From: Anaerocolumna jejuensis DSM 15929
Lineage (GTDB): Bacteria > Bacillota > Clostridia > Lachnospirales > Lachnospiraceae
NCBI RefSeq assembly: GCF_900142215.1
Contig: NZ_FRAC01000031.1
Coordinates: forward strand, 1-64,000
Reading direction: 5' to 3'
Length of the DNA: 64,000 nucleotides
The stretch's first letter is position 1. Each line of letters starts with the position of its first letter. The notes below the pieces were generated by a model. It was given only the letters and a program-made list of their open reading frames with translations. It did no database searches and had not been told where the DNA came from. The position numbers were made by a program, and so were the translations under genes. Of this stretch, positions 54,056-63,888 are shown one piece after another.

Positions 54056-54231
54056 CATTAATAGTCTTTTAAGAGGTTGATTGCAAATACTGCAGCACTG
54101 CAATATTTTTTTGCCTGTATTAACTTATTTTCTCTTTTTACTCTCTTTTCCTATCCTTAACCTTATCCTTTCATTCCCTCTTGAAATCAGAACATATGTT
54201 TGTTATTATTATTTAAAGGAGGTGTCCGTTC

Positions 54232-54516
54232 ATGCCATTTATTGAAAACGCTAATTCCAATAACCCCATCATTTTATCCGGCCTGCCTGTAAGTGTTGCT
54301 GTCGTCTACAATACCCTGGGTGATTTTAAGCCCTTATATATCTGTGTAGTGGACCTATATAATAATGCTTGTAAGACTAAGGTTGAATATATAAAGGATA
54401 TAAAAAATATTAAAGGCGGCATTTCATTCTGCTGTGTCTATAAGTCCGGCGATATTCTAAAGGAGGTTATGCTGCTATACTATTTAAATTCTCACATTTG
54501 GTTGATTGAATCTTGA
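54232..54516 (+). CDS. Hypothetical protein (94 aa)
   Basis: An excellent AAAGGAGGTG lies 7 nt before the ATG. The 94-residue protein starts MPFIENANSNNPIILSGLP, has a moderately hydrophobic middle and Cys residues (YICVVD, SFCCVYKSG), and no signal peptide or known domain. The strong ribosome binding site suggests high expression. Function unknown. Confidence 0.7.
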   Translation: MPFIENANSNNPIILSGLPVSVAVVYNTLGDFKPLYICVVDLYNNACKTKVEYIKDIKNIKGGISFCCVYKSGDILKEVMLLYYLNSHIWLIES

Positions 54517-54662
54517 TAACCATTAAAGCATCCGCTGCTTATACGGCCTTCCCAGTGGGGTATAAAAATGCATTGAAACGATTTTCACAAAACTTAGTAT
54601 ATTTTTATACTCCAAGTATCCCTCCAATAAACATGACCTTCTGACACCCGAATCAATATTAA

Positions 54663-55061
54663 TTATTTGCCGTCCAAAATATCTTCTAATTCTCTCAAAA
54701 TTTCTTTTCTTGGCATTGTATGAACAATATCCGTAAGCTTAATTAATTCCTCATCAAGAAAGGATTTATCCATTGAATGCAAGTAATGTACAACTTTTGG
54801 AATCTCTTCTTCCAGCTTCCTAAAATACCTTTTTTCTTTAATGTACCAATACCAGCTAAGGAAAAGCCCTATTATTGCTATAATTGTCATTATTATTGCG
54901 ACAGTTGGATTTTGAGCATCCTTGAACAAAAAACGGTTCAATAGAAGATTCAACGGTGGCCCAGAACATATAACAGTAGTCCATACCGGTAAAAACAGCC
55001 TTGGCTTTACTGCTTTTATTAGTTCCTTACTAATTTTTGATTCATCCTTCACTTCTTTCAT
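54663..55061 (-). CDS. Hypothetical membrane protein
   Basis: This 132-residue protein has a hydrophobic segment with PVWTTVICSGPPLNLLL near residues 25-45 and a clear helix AIIMTIIAIIGLFLSWYWYI, then a charged cytoplasmic tail. GGAGG lies upstream of the ATG. No family recognised; it stands alone. Confidence 0.7.
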   Translation of the reverse strand: MKEVKDESKISKELIKAVKPRLFLPVWTTVICSGPPLNLLLNRFLFKDAQNPTVAIIMTIIAIIGLFLSWYWYIKEKRYFRKLEEEIPKVVHYLHSMDKSFLDEELIKLTDIVHTMPRKEILRELEDILDGK

Positions 55062-55140
55062 TTATATATTTACGCCTCCTTATAAAGCATTCGTTGCACT
55101 ATACTCTACAAGTATTTACGAAATCTCTTCTGAGAATTCC

Positions 55141-55282
55141 TATGTTCTTTAGAATTCTTATGTTCTTAATATTTCTTATGTTCTTTGGAATTCTTATGTT
55201 CTTGATAATTCTTATGTTCTTGATAATTCTTATGTTCTTGATAATTCTTATGTTTTTGATAATTTTTATGTTCTTGATAATA
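55141..55282. repeat. Tandem 18-bp repeats
   Basis: About eight units of TATGTTCTTGATAATTCT with variation. On the minus strand one frame reads (YQEHKN) repeats ending SKEHKKY, preceded by a Cys-containing stretch, but no start codon was found. On the plus strand it reads as hydrophobic repeats. Either a minisatellite or the tail of a repeat protein gene. Confidence 0.7.
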
Positions 55283-55624
55283 ACATGCTATTGTTTTTAT
55301 GAACCTAGAGCCAGCAGCATATCCATTAATACCGGTTGAATATTGATCTTCACAACAAACTTCATCCTTCCTTTTACATTTATAAATACCACTTTCTTAA
55401 TTTCAAATACAAAAAAACTACCAGCAGACGCTGATAGTCAGTAATCCATATAAATAAAGGCAGCCAAAATGTAGTCAAAGTCATAAACAGAGAAATATTA
55501 TAGCCTTAAAAAGCAGTGTTTATCGGCTTTTTTCCATAAAAAATAACCCTTTACTTTAAAACTGCGTAGTGTTAAAATGATAGTATCAAAGTACCTAAGA
55601 ATACAGGAAGCAGGAGAGGAAAAA

Positions 55625-55954
55625 TTGAGTAAAAATATAAGGACCCATGCTGTGGATTATTTATTTGAAGCTATCTTGAGTCTGAAGAGCCAGGAAGAAT
55701 GCTATACTTTCTTTGAAGATATCTGCACGGTAAATGAACTATTATCGCTGTCACAGCGTTTTGAGGTTGCCAGGATGCTGCGCGACCATAAGACCTATTT
55801 GGAGATTGCTGAAAAAACAGGCGCCTCAACAGCTACCATCAGCCGAGTGAACCGTTCTTTGAATTATGGCAAGGATGGATACGATATGGTATTTTCAAGA
55901 ATATCCGATTTTCAGGAAGATGACATTTCTGATGATGAGATAACAAACGATTAA
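55625..55954 (+). CDS. yerC: YerC/YecD family TrpR-like protein
   Basis: This 109-residue protein has the TrpR-like helix-turn-helix (LSLSQRFEVARMLRDHKTYL and IAEKTGASTATISRVNRSLN) and the family start VDYLFEAILSLKSQEECY. I start at TTG 55625, since AGGAGAGG lies 5 nt upstream; the earlier ATG at 55577 falls in promoter-like sequence (TAAAATGATAG). A DNA-binding protein of unknown regulon, conserved in Firmicutes. Confidence 0.88.
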   Translation: MSKNIRTHAVDYLFEAILSLKSQEECYTFFEDICTVNELLSLSQRFEVARMLRDHKTYLEIAEKTGASTATISRVNRSLNYGKDGYDMVFSRISDFQEDDISDDEITND

Positions 55955-55958
55955 AAAA

Positions 55959-56003
55959 TAAAAGTCTGACTTAAAGGCTAACCCCCTAAAGTCAGACTTT
56001 TAT
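55959..56003. terminator. Bidirectional terminator
   Basis: AATAAAAGTCTGACTT and AAGTCAGACTTTTATT form a 16-bp stem between the convergent yerC and DUF1836 genes, overlapping the stop of the latter. Confidence 0.85.
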
Positions 56004-56608
56004 TGTTTTTTCTCCATTTCTTTTGCCATATCATCTATCAGCTTTTCAATCATTTGTTTTTTCAAATAAACATCAAAGCCCAGCATACAGATAAATGAAA
56101 AGACATTCAAGAATTCTTTATCTTCCTTGGATTTTACCTCTTTGAAGGTTTCCTGGGATTTTCGGTACTTTCTGATAACATCCTTTAACAGGTTATCCAT
56201 CTGTTCTTCTTCATACTGAAAGACCTCTTTATAAATCTCTTCCAGTCCGATTTCTGAATTTCCCCCATAGTACTTCTCGGTAAGCGGATTGAACATTTGC
56301 TGGATATCGTTAATGCTGAGAATATTTTTGAAGTAATAAATAAAAATCAGCATCAGCATGTGCTCTTTGGTATATTTCTTCTTATTTGGCGGCGGCAGCA
56401 AATCATTCTTCGTATAGTTATTGATCATGGTTTTTGTAAGCAGCTTATCCTCATTGTAGCGTTTAGAGAATTTCAAATGCTCATCCATAAAGGTTGTGAC
56501 CTGATCCATATATAAATCTATATTAGGAATATCGTCCGGAACGACATAATCCAGCTTCTTCATACCCTGTATAAGAGTCTTTAAATACTTATCATCACTA
56601 AACTCCAT
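56000..56608 (-). CDS. DUF1836 protein
   Basis: This 202-residue protein has the DUF1836 pattern: NYTKNDLLPPPNKKKYTKEH (a MerR-like winged-helix part) and LMLIFIYYFKNILSINDIQQ. I start at ATG 56608 because GAGGTGA lies 6 nt upstream. Members are Firmicute DNA-binding-like proteins of unknown role. Confidence 0.85.
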   Translation of the reverse strand: MEFSDDKYLKTLIQGMKKLDYVVPDDIPNIDLYMDQVTTFMDEHLKFSKRYNEDKLLTKTMINNYTKNDLLPPPNKKKYTKEHMLMLIFIYYFKNILSINDIQQMFNPLTEKYYGGNSEIGLEEIYKEVFQYEEEQMDNLLKDVIRKYRKSQETFKEVKSKEDKEFLNVFSFICMLGFDVYLKKQMIEKLIDDMAKEMEKKQ

Positions 56609-56734
56609 TACAATCACCTCATCTTCCATTATATAGTATTAAAAACTTGATGTAAACAAATTTTTACCATACAGTGTGAAAATAATTATACAAATGAATT
56701 AACATGCAGTTCCATATTAGTTGATTTTTAGTTT

Positions 56735-56789
56735 CCTCTTCCAGGTGTAAAAAGGCTGAAATAAATGGCATCTTTAAAACTGGAAGAGG
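56735..56789 (-). terminator. Inverted repeat after the GH43 gene
   Basis: CCTCTTCCAG and CTGGAAGAGG form a perfect 10-bp stem with a long loop, 18 bp past the stop codon. Possible terminator. Confidence 0.4.
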
Positions 56790-56806
56790 TCAAAATTTTA
56801 TCGTTA

Positions 56807-59800
56807 CTATTTTACTGTAATTTTTGTCTGAAAGGTTTTTGTTTCTCCATTGTACAGCTTAATGGTTGTCAGAATGACTGCCGTACCTTTTCCCTTGGCA
56901 GTAATCTCTCCTTTGGAAGTAACGGCTGCTGTTCTTGGATTTGCAGAACGGTAAGTTACCACAAGGGCTCCTACTGCATTTCCTGAAGTTTTCTCAGCAA
57001 AGGTGGTTACTTGCTCAAGGGTGCCTGGCAATGTCATTTTAATTTTCACAGGTGTCTTCGAATTGATAGACAATGTGGTTTTTTCCGGTGTAACCTTTAT
57101 CTGGTCTGACAGAGCTGTGACAAAACTTTTATCTGCTTTTTCAGGAAGGACTACATAATCGGAACAATGTTTAATCTGTATGGTAAGGAAGCCGCTGCTA
57201 TCCACCTTATATCCGGAACTATATGGTAAGGCATCCAGCTTTTTTGACCTGGCATTGTAATAATATACATATGCCTTTTCTCTGTCTTTCTTATGGGACC
57301 TTTCCGCACCTATATAAATCTTAACGGCAGCCTGTGCAGGTAAAATGCCGTTATTTCTAAAGCTGATTACCACGCCTTTTTCCTTTGCTGAACCTTTACC
57401 ATTCTTTCCTGCCAGCAATTTGCTCACCTGAACGTTCTCTGCCACTTTTTCCACTGACAGGGATAAGTTAAGAGCTTTGATATCCTTCTTGTTTTTATTC
57501 AGCTCCCTGCCATGAAAGCTCCAGGTGTAAAGCTCTCCTCCCTTTTCATCCCGGACCGTAAGGCTGATATCTTTTTTCCCGGCTGCTGCTGCCTGTAACA
57601 TTTCTTTTGGCATCTTAATATCGATGAGAGGCATCTTTTTATCATTCAAAAAACTGCTGTCCAAGGTTACGGTTATAGCTATATCATTTACTTCCTTGCT
57701 CTTTAGCAGCTTTATGACATGTTCTGTGGATACAGGTATCTGAAGGTTCTTATGACTTATTCCGGCTTTTTCCGCCATTTCCCTGATTTTATCCCCTGAT
57801 ACGGCAACGGCCACCTTGAGCCTTCCCTCGGTTATGATAGAGGAAATTGCTGCAGGAATCTGATTCCCTTTTGCCCCTACCTTCTCAACTTTTGGGTCAG
57901 GGATTGGCTGGGGTTTTGGTGTCGGCGTGCTGGTTGGTGTTGGAGTTTTGGTCGGCAGCGGTGTACTGGTCGGTGATGGTGTGTTAGTCACTGTTGGCGT
58001 GTTAGTCGGTATCGGTGTATTAGTTGGTACTGGTGTATTAGTCGGTATCGGTGTGTTTGTTGGTGTTGGCGTATCAGTCGGTGTTGGCATATCGGTCGGT
58101 ATTGGTGTGTCAGTCGGTATCGGTGTCATAGGCAGGAAAGTAATCCTTCTTTCCGTAACCTTTGATTGATTTCCTTTATAAACCGTTACCGCTTTTATTG
58201 TGACCGTCTCTCCTTCTTTCGCATCCGTTTTTACTGTAAATGTTTTCTCATATCGCACCGAATTCCTGTCCGGCTCCAAATTATCTGTTGTATAATATAT
58301 TTCTGCATCTTTTACATTTGTACCAAGGGTAACCTTCACATTAGCTTTATTAGCAAGGCTGTCGGTATTTGCCGGGTCTGTAGTTATTACCGGGGCCTCC
58401 ATGTCAATTGGCTTGCCAAATACTTTTACCTCATATAACTGCGGTGTATACCAGTTGGAATTATTATTCTGTATCTTTGCATTGATCATTTCAACCCTGA
58501 CATATCTTGCCGTACCGTTGAGGCCCTCTGCCGTAAATCCGTAATCATTATATCCGGCTGTTTTATCCAGAAGTGTCTCATAAGTTATACCGTCTAGGCT
58601 TCCTTCCACTTTATACTGGTAATAAGCTTCCGAGCCTTTTACCATATACCAGGAAATCTGGATATTTCGTAACTCACTGGCAGCGCCTAAATCCACCGTC
58701 CAGGAGCTAGGCCAAGCGGTATTGGCATCGGCTTTCCACATAGTCTGATAATCCCCGTCATTTACCTTTGCCGCTAAGGATGTATTGGCGGTGGCTTCTG
58801 CCGGTCTGTTCTGGGATAACAATCTTCCGTTCTGTATGGGAAGCATCGTTCCGGCAGTATCGCTGTAAAGTACATTTTCATAGAAATCAAAAAATGCATA
58901 TCCCTCTGAAAATGATATCGGCAGCAATCTTTGCGCCGCAGTTGTATCTGTTGCATCTTTCCAGCCGAATCTCCAACGGTTTGCCATCATGGCATAAGCA
59001 TCGGCTTTGGTGCCGCTTAAATGCACCAGTCCCCCGGACTGTGCCGAAAAGGTTGAAGTACTGCCAATGTTACGCAACTCCGACCAGGGTCCCTTCAAGG
59101 CCGGAGCCGAGGAATACATGGAAGTACTTGGATACCAGCCTGCTGCCTGAGAAGTAAACAGATAGTAGATTCCGTCTTTTTTCACCATGCAGGGTGCTTC
59201 CCTGTTGCTATCATCATAAATGGTGGTTATTTTCTTTTCCACATCCAGCCAATCCGGGGTAAGCTTATAAAGAATCGTATCCGTATTATTATGTGCGGAA
59301 GATATTAAATAGGCAGAGCCATCCTCATCCTGGAAAAAGCCCAGATCTCTGGAGTCATTTCCAAGGGGCTGAAAGCTCTTGCTAAAGGAAAAGCTTTCTC
59401 CCGGTGCCCCATGAGCTACCGCCACACGCCCCAAAGTGTAATCCGTGCTGTTTTCGTAATGGGCCCATAAAACAAATTCATTGATATCCTTTTGATAATC
59501 TATGGACATTGATTCCAGCTTGCAGTCAGCTAAATCCGCCGAGTCCCTATAGCTTAATACCACCTTATCATTGCCATAATTTATACCATCTGAAGAGGTC
59601 TGCTGTACCAATTGCTTAAATCCATTTCCCGTATCTTTCTTCTCATACCGGAATTTATAATAGGTACCTCCTGCATGCAGCTCAGAAATTACATCCAGGG
59701 AGGAATTGGCTGTATTGTCATAGTTCTTTAAGTCCTTTGGAACTTTATAAGGTTCCACAGTCTGAGAAAAAGCCGTATCTAATAATTCATTCCCTTTATA

Positions 59801-62800
59801 TGCCTCTACCTTGTACCTGTAACTGCTCCCCTCTGCCAGGTCATAATCATCCATTGAGCTACCGCTTAAGGATTGCAGGAAGACATAATCCCCATTATCA
59901 GTCTTTCGGGATACGGTATAGCCTGATGCCTCCGGTACCGTTGACCACATTAGCTTGGCATTGGATACCCTGTCCTCTCCCTTTAACAGAAAACCGGCCG
60001 CACTCATGGCAAAGTTTTTTATCTCCGGCAGCTTTATGGCTGCAAAAGCACCGGATAAAGGAGTTTCCTTTCCATTTACCGTACTGCTCACCTTATAGTA
60101 GCAGGTTTTGCCTGAACTTAAGTAACTGTCGGAATAGAAGGTATTTTTACCTTTGTAGACCGGAAGGTAGGTTCCGTCTGATTTGTCGGAGCGGTACAAG
60201 GTATAGGCTTCCGCACCGATTACAGGATTCCAGCTCACTGTGGTTCCGCTTAATACCTTCAGCCCTGCTGTGGAATCATGGCTTAAGGAATCTGATGTTA
60301 TGATAATCCAGTTAATTAAAGGATCCTGTGCTGCCGTATTTCTGACCGTTACAGTAATGTTGCCATCTGTTACTGTTATATCATTTTTATAAACCACATT
60401 TGAAAGATAGGTAATTGCGTTCTTTTTGACTCCATTTATGTAAAGGTCTGCCGTCCTGGAGGAATTATTCCATATGTCGTTAAAGCCTGTATAAACAGAA
60501 TAGGTTCCGTTATCAACCGTAAATTTATAGGTCAAATCCTTACCGGCCTGCGAAGAGCTGCTGTTTCCGGCATTCAAATACCGTAAGGTCGAGAATAAAT
60601 CGCCTGTTGCCGAACCGGCTGCTGCCGTATTGGAGCCCAAATATCCCCAGGATGACTGGCTGCTGTCATTGTAACCCTGATCCACCACATCTGTGTTTAT
60701 TAAAGTATCCTGCATATAAGAAGCCATAAAATTGTAATCACTGGTTTTATAACCGCTGCAATTCACAAAATAGGCAGCCTTATCCGGTATGGAATAAATT
60801 TTATAAGTTACGGTTTTATTATTTAATGCCGTCAAACCTGCCTGCAGACTGTATAATCCCGGATTGCTGAAAGTAATGCTTCCGTTCAGATTTGCTGAAT
60901 TACAGGTCCAGTTTACAGGCGTTGCTATCCGTTTCCCATTCATGCTGACAATAATTTCATTGGGCAAAGTCAGGGTCTTTCCTGTTTCAAAGGTATCTGG
61001 CAGAGTAGTTTGCAAATCGATACCTGCCCCATTGTCTAAAGCATTTATGGTCCAGCTGCCGTACCATTTGATGGTCATATCCGTACCCTGACCGAAATCA
61101 ATGGGCAAAAAGATGTATTTTGCACCATTGCCTGCAAAATTTCCACCGTTCCAGTCATCACCTACATAGATGAATTTTCCTTTTTGGGCATCCACAGGAA
61201 TGACACAGGTAGTTTGGGAATTAAACGCTTTTAAAGGATTCGGGTCTGAAGCGGAGGTCCTTACAAAGGGGTCCGACATGGCCTGCCAGGTACCGAAAAC
61301 AGTATCCGCTGCCGTGTATTTGTTCTGATTAGGTGCCCAGCCCGTTGCACCGGAGGTCAGCATATAGTATTTTCCTCTGTATTTAAACATGGCCGGTGCT
61401 TCCCGCTGCGCCCCGGGGAAAACCCGGACGTAATCAACTCCATATACCGCTTTATAGGCTGAATCCCGGACAGGCACACCATTTTCATCCACCCCTTGAC
61501 TATCCTTATGCCAGCCGGTGATATCCAAATAGTCCTCTGTTAATTTGGATATGTAAATCGTCAGATTCTCTTCACTGGAATAAATAATATATGCTGTTCC
61601 ATCCTCGTCCTGGAATAAATTCATATCCCTTGCCATACCTTTGCTGCTAGGATAATAGTCCGTCTGGTCGGCCGGACAGATATCCATGCGGTAATCATCG
61701 ATATATTCAAAGGGTCCGGTCGGGGAATCACTGACAGCAACTCCCGCCTGTGCCTTTCCATAACTGGTATTCTGGCTTCCGTCAGCATTGGTGTAGCCTT
61801 CCATGTGCATCCACATCACATATTTATGGGTAGTTTTGTTATAGATTACCTTGGGCCTTTCCACAATTCTGCCAGTCCTCATAGCTTCAAAAATAGCTGT
61901 CCGATCTGTTCTTCCTCCATATATCCTTGAAATAACCGGATCATTTGTAAAGGAATCCATAGAGGGAATCATGGTAAGTGCCATGCCTTCATCCGTCCAG
62001 TTCAGCAAATCTTCTGAGGAATAGACCCGGACTCCCTGGCCAGGCCAGGTTCCGGTATGGTATTCTCCGTACCAATAGTACTTTCCCGTTATCTCATCAT
62101 ACATAATACCGGCACCATGTGCATCTATCGCTTTACCGGAAGTATCCACCCATAGGGTATCCGGCGTAAAGGATGTTCTGACGGTACTGACACTAAGGGG
62201 TTGGGACTCTGCAGAAACAGTTCCTCCCACTTCTGCCGTAAGTTTATAATAATAACCTGTGCCCTGGGTCAAGCCCTTATCCATATAGGTATTTTCTCCT
62301 CCGCTGTATACCTGGGAATACGTTCCGTTCAAGCTTGCGGCTCTGGTTACTTTATAGACAATCGCGGAACCGGTAGCCGTAATGGCTGCCCCGGATACGG
62401 CGATATTCTGAACCTCATCCCAGCTTAAACCTACCGAAGTGTCCGTAAGGGAAGCCGCTTTAAAATTCCCCGGTGCATCGTATCTGAACGTAGCTGCCTG
62501 CAGTTCGACAGGCATGGATTCCCCTGTGGAATTGTAAGCTTTTATATAATACGTATAGGTGGTTTCCGGATTTAAACCGGTATCCGTAAAGGTCAACGCT
62601 TTCCCTTCATATACCGTTATGGCGCTTCCTGAAACAGCACGGACTACCCGGTAACCCTCTGCTTTTGCAGCTTCCTTCCAGTTCAGCTTTATACTGGAAG
62701 ACCCCAGGGCTGTAATTGTTCCGCCTTCAGGTACAGCCGGAGAAGCCAGCGACGTTTTAACTGATACTTCAGGTGAGTCCTGGGACTCCGTTACCCCGCC

Positions 62801-63664
62801 GTACAGGTATGCCATTTTATAATAATAGGTTGTATCAGAAGCCAGTCCCGTATCTGTAAAGGAATTGCTTTGTGAAAAACCGGCATACGCATAACCGCCT
62901 CCTGCCGTAGTGGAACGGTATATATTATAGCCAGCTGCTCCCTCTATCGGCTCCCAGCTTAAAGAGACAGTGCCGGCACCCTGGAGCTGTGATTTTAATA
63001 CCCTGTTATTTGCTGCCGGAGGTTCTGATACGGTAACATCATCCACCAGTACCGGCTCCCACTTGTTCCGGATACCGATTTTACCACCGGAATAAGTTGA
63101 ATCCGTAATATTAATCACAGGAATGTCCACTCCTGCCTTCACGATATAGCATTTGATCGAGGTTCCTGATAAAGCCATTTTAAGGGTATACCAGGTGTTA
63201 TTCTCCATGGCATAGGGCACGGATTTTAATTGTGTATCCGTTCCGTTTACTCTTTTTGACAATACCAGTCCGGATGTCTTTTGCAGTTGAAAATAATAAA
63301 AATTCCTGGAATCCTGGAGCCGGGCCAATATTCCCGGATATGCCCCGCCTGCGCCGGTATAGAACCGCATGGACACCGTGGAATCCGTCCAGTTTTCCCC
63401 TGCTGTTATGATACCTTCTCCCGTATCTGTCTGTTTTAAGACCTTGTTGCCGGCATTCTTCGGGTCCTCTGAAACGGCCCAGGTTCCTGAAATTCCTGTC
63501 CATGCCGGATTGGCAGTGTAATCCCCGTCTGAAAAATTATCCTGAAAATACAGGAGCTGTTCTGCCCGTACCGGCAATAATGGAGCTATATTGACAGAGG
63601 ATATAACCAGAGCCAATATAAGAATCCAGGATGCCATTTTTTGGTGCTTTCTTTTTTTCACCAT
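56807..63664 (-). CDS. Giant secreted multi-domain GH43 protein
   Basis: This 2285-residue secreted protein has a signal peptide (MASWILILALVISSVNIAP) and a LamG-like domain, then three fibronectin-III domains. The first GH43 module (about 505-900; AHGAGIMYDEITGKYYWYGE, REAPAMFKYRG) resembles the 1,3-beta-galactanase type. A galactose-binding-like region and two more FnIII domains lead to a second GH43-like module (GFFQDEDGSAYLIS, REAPCMVKKDG). A CBM32-like F5/8 domain and a chitobiase-type CHB_HEX_C domain follow. Then comes a TP-rich linker (PTPTDTPTPTNTPIPTN) and a C-terminal part with Ig-like repeats. Start 63664 has GGGAGG upstream. It probably degrades arabinogalactan-like plant polysaccharide. 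Confidence 0.88.
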   Translation of the reverse strand: MVKKRKHQKMASWILILALVISSVNIAPLLPVRAEQLLYFQDNFSDGDYTANPAWTGISGTWAVSEDPKNAGNKVLKQTDTGEGIITAGENWTDSTVSMRFYTGAGGAYPGILARLQDSRNFYYFQLQKTSGLVLSKRVNGTDTQLKSVPYAMENNTWYTLKMALSGTSIKCYIVKAGVDIPVINITDSTYSGGKIGIRNKWEPVLVDDVTVSEPPAANNRVLKSQLQGAGTVSLSWEPIEGAAGYNIYRSTTAGGGYAYAGFSQSNSFTDTGLASDTTYYYKMAYLYGGVTESQDSPEVSVKTSLASPAVPEGGTITALGSSSIKLNWKEAAKAEGYRVVRAVSGSAITVYEGKALTFTDTGLNPETTYTYYIKAYNSTGESMPVELQAATFRYDAPGNFKAASLTDTSVGLSWDEVQNIAVSGAAITATGSAIVYKVTRAASLNGTYSQVYSGGENTYMDKGLTQGTGYYYKLTAEVGGTVSAESQPLSVSTVRTSFTPDTLWVDTSGKAIDAHGAGIMYDEITGKYYWYGEYHTGTWPGQGVRVYSSEDLLNWTDEGMALTMIPSMDSFTNDPVISRIYGGRTDRTAIFEAMRTGRIVERPKVIYNKTTHKYVMWMHMEGYTNADGSQNTSYGKAQAGVAVSDSPTGPFEYIDDYRMDICPADQTDYYPSSKGMARDMNLFQDEDGTAYIIYSSEENLTIYISKLTEDYLDITGWHKDSQGVDENGVPVRDSAYKAVYGVDYVRVFPGAQREAPAMFKYRGKYYMLTSGATGWAPNQNKYTAADTVFGTWQAMSDPFVRTSASDPNPLKAFNSQTTCVIPVDAQKGKFIYVGDDWNGGNFAGNGAKYIFLPIDFGQGTDMTIKWYGSWTINALDNGAGIDLQTTLPDTFETGKTLTLPNEIIVSMNGKRIATPVNWTCNSANLNGSITFSNPGLYSLQAGLTALNNKTVTYKIYSIPDKAAYFVNCSGYKTSDYNFMASYMQDTLINTDVVDQGYNDSSQSSWGYLGSNTAAAGSATGDLFSTLRYLNAGNSSSSQAGKDLTYKFTVDNGTYSVYTGFNDIWNNSSRTADLYINGVKKNAITYLSNVVYKNDITVTDGNITVTVRNTAAQDPLINWIIITSDSLSHDSTAGLKVLSGTTVSWNPVIGAEAYTLYRSDKSDGTYLPVYKGKNTFYSDSYLSSGKTCYYKVSSTVNGKETPLSGAFAAIKLPEIKNFAMSAAGFLLKGEDRVSNAKLMWSTVPEASGYTVSRKTDNGDYVFLQSLSGSSMDDYDLAEGSSYRYKVEAYKGNELLDTAFSQTVEPYKVPKDLKNYDNTANSSLDVISELHAGGTYYKFRYEKKDTGNGFKQLVQQTSSDGINYGNDKVVLSYRDSADLADCKLESMSIDYQKDINEFVLWAHYENSTDYTLGRVAVAHGAPGESFSFSKSFQPLGNDSRDLGFFQDEDGSAYLISSAHNNTDTILYKLTPDWLDVEKKITTIYDDSNREAPCMVKKDGIYYLFTSQAAGWYPSTSMYSSAPALKGPWSELRNIGSTSTFSAQSGGLVHLSGTKADAYAMMANRWRFGWKDATDTTAAQRLLPISFSEGYAFFDFYENVLYSDTAGTMLPIQNGRLLSQNRPAEATANTSLAAKVNDGDYQTMWKADANTAWPSSWTVDLGAASELRNIQISWYMVKGSEAYYQYKVEGSLDGITYETLLDKTAGYNDYGFTAEGLNGTARYVRVEMINAKIQNNNSNWYTPQLYEVKVFGKPIDMEAPVITTDPANTDSLANKANVKVTLGTNVKDAEIYYTTDNLEPDRNSVRYEKTFTVKTDAKEGETVTIKAVTVYKGNQSKVTERRITFLPMTPIPTDTPIPTDMPTPTDTPTPTNTPIPTNTPVPTNTPIPTNTPTVTNTPSPTSTPLPTKTPTPTSTPTPKPQPIPDPKVEKVGAKGNQIPAAISSIITEGRLKVAVAVSGDKIREMAEKAGISHKNLQIPVSTEHVIKLLKSKEVNDIAITVTLDSSFLNDKKMPLIDIKMPKEMLQAAAAGKKDISLTVRDEKGGELYTWSFHGRELNKNKKDIKALNLSLSVEKVAENVQVSKLLAGKNGKGSAKEKGVVISFRNNGILPAQAAVKIYIGAERSHKKDREKAYVYYYNARSKKLDALPYSSGYKVDSSGFLTIQIKHCSDYVVLPEKADKSFVTALSDQIKVTPEKTTLSINSKTPVKIKMTLPGTLEQVTTFAEKTSGNAVGALVVTYRSANPRTAAVTSKGEITAKGKGTAVILTTIKLYNGETKTFQTKITVK

Positions 63665-63720
63665 GTTACCTCCCATAAGATAATAATGTTACCCTTGTTC
63701 TGCAACAGCCAAAGGTATTT

Positions 63721-63734
63721 TGAAACCGGTTTCT
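63721..63734. promoter_or_regulatory. LacI-type operator in the GH43 leader
   Basis: GAAACCGGTTTC is a perfect 12-bp palindrome resembling LacI/CcpA-family operators, about 57 bp upstream of the GH43 start codon. Confidence 0.55.
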
Positions 63735-63839
63735 GATTTTCTCAAAAATACATCCAGCCCATAAGCTGAATGCTTTGTAATCCCCTTTGTAAGTTGTTAA
63801 ATATGAAAATTTTATTGAAAATGATTAATTTTCAATTTT

Positions 63840-63853
63840 TGAAACCGTTTTCA
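63840..63853. promoter_or_regulatory. cre-like operator overlapping the start site
   Basis: TGAAACCGTTTTCA fits the cre consensus TGWAANCGNTNWCA at every position. It begins a few bases downstream of the -10 box at 63860, so CcpA (or a LacI-type regulator) would block initiation. This suggests carbon catabolite repression of the GH43 gene. Confidence 0.75.
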
Positions 63854-63859
63854 TTAGTA

Positions 63860-63888
63860 ATTATACAATATCATGGAATTATTAACAA
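63860..63888 (-). promoter_or_regulatory. Sigma-A promoter of the GH43 gene
   Basis: On the minus strand TTGTTA, a 17-bp spacer and TATAAT lie about 200 bp upstream of the start codon. Confidence 0.7.

Noticed and set aside
55141..55282. CRISPR-like array
   Set aside because: The units are contiguous 18-bp repeats without spacers, and no cas genes are nearby.
57927..58169. Plus-strand Gly/Val-repeat frame
   Set aside because: It is the antisense of the Thr/Pro-rich linker of the GH43 protein.
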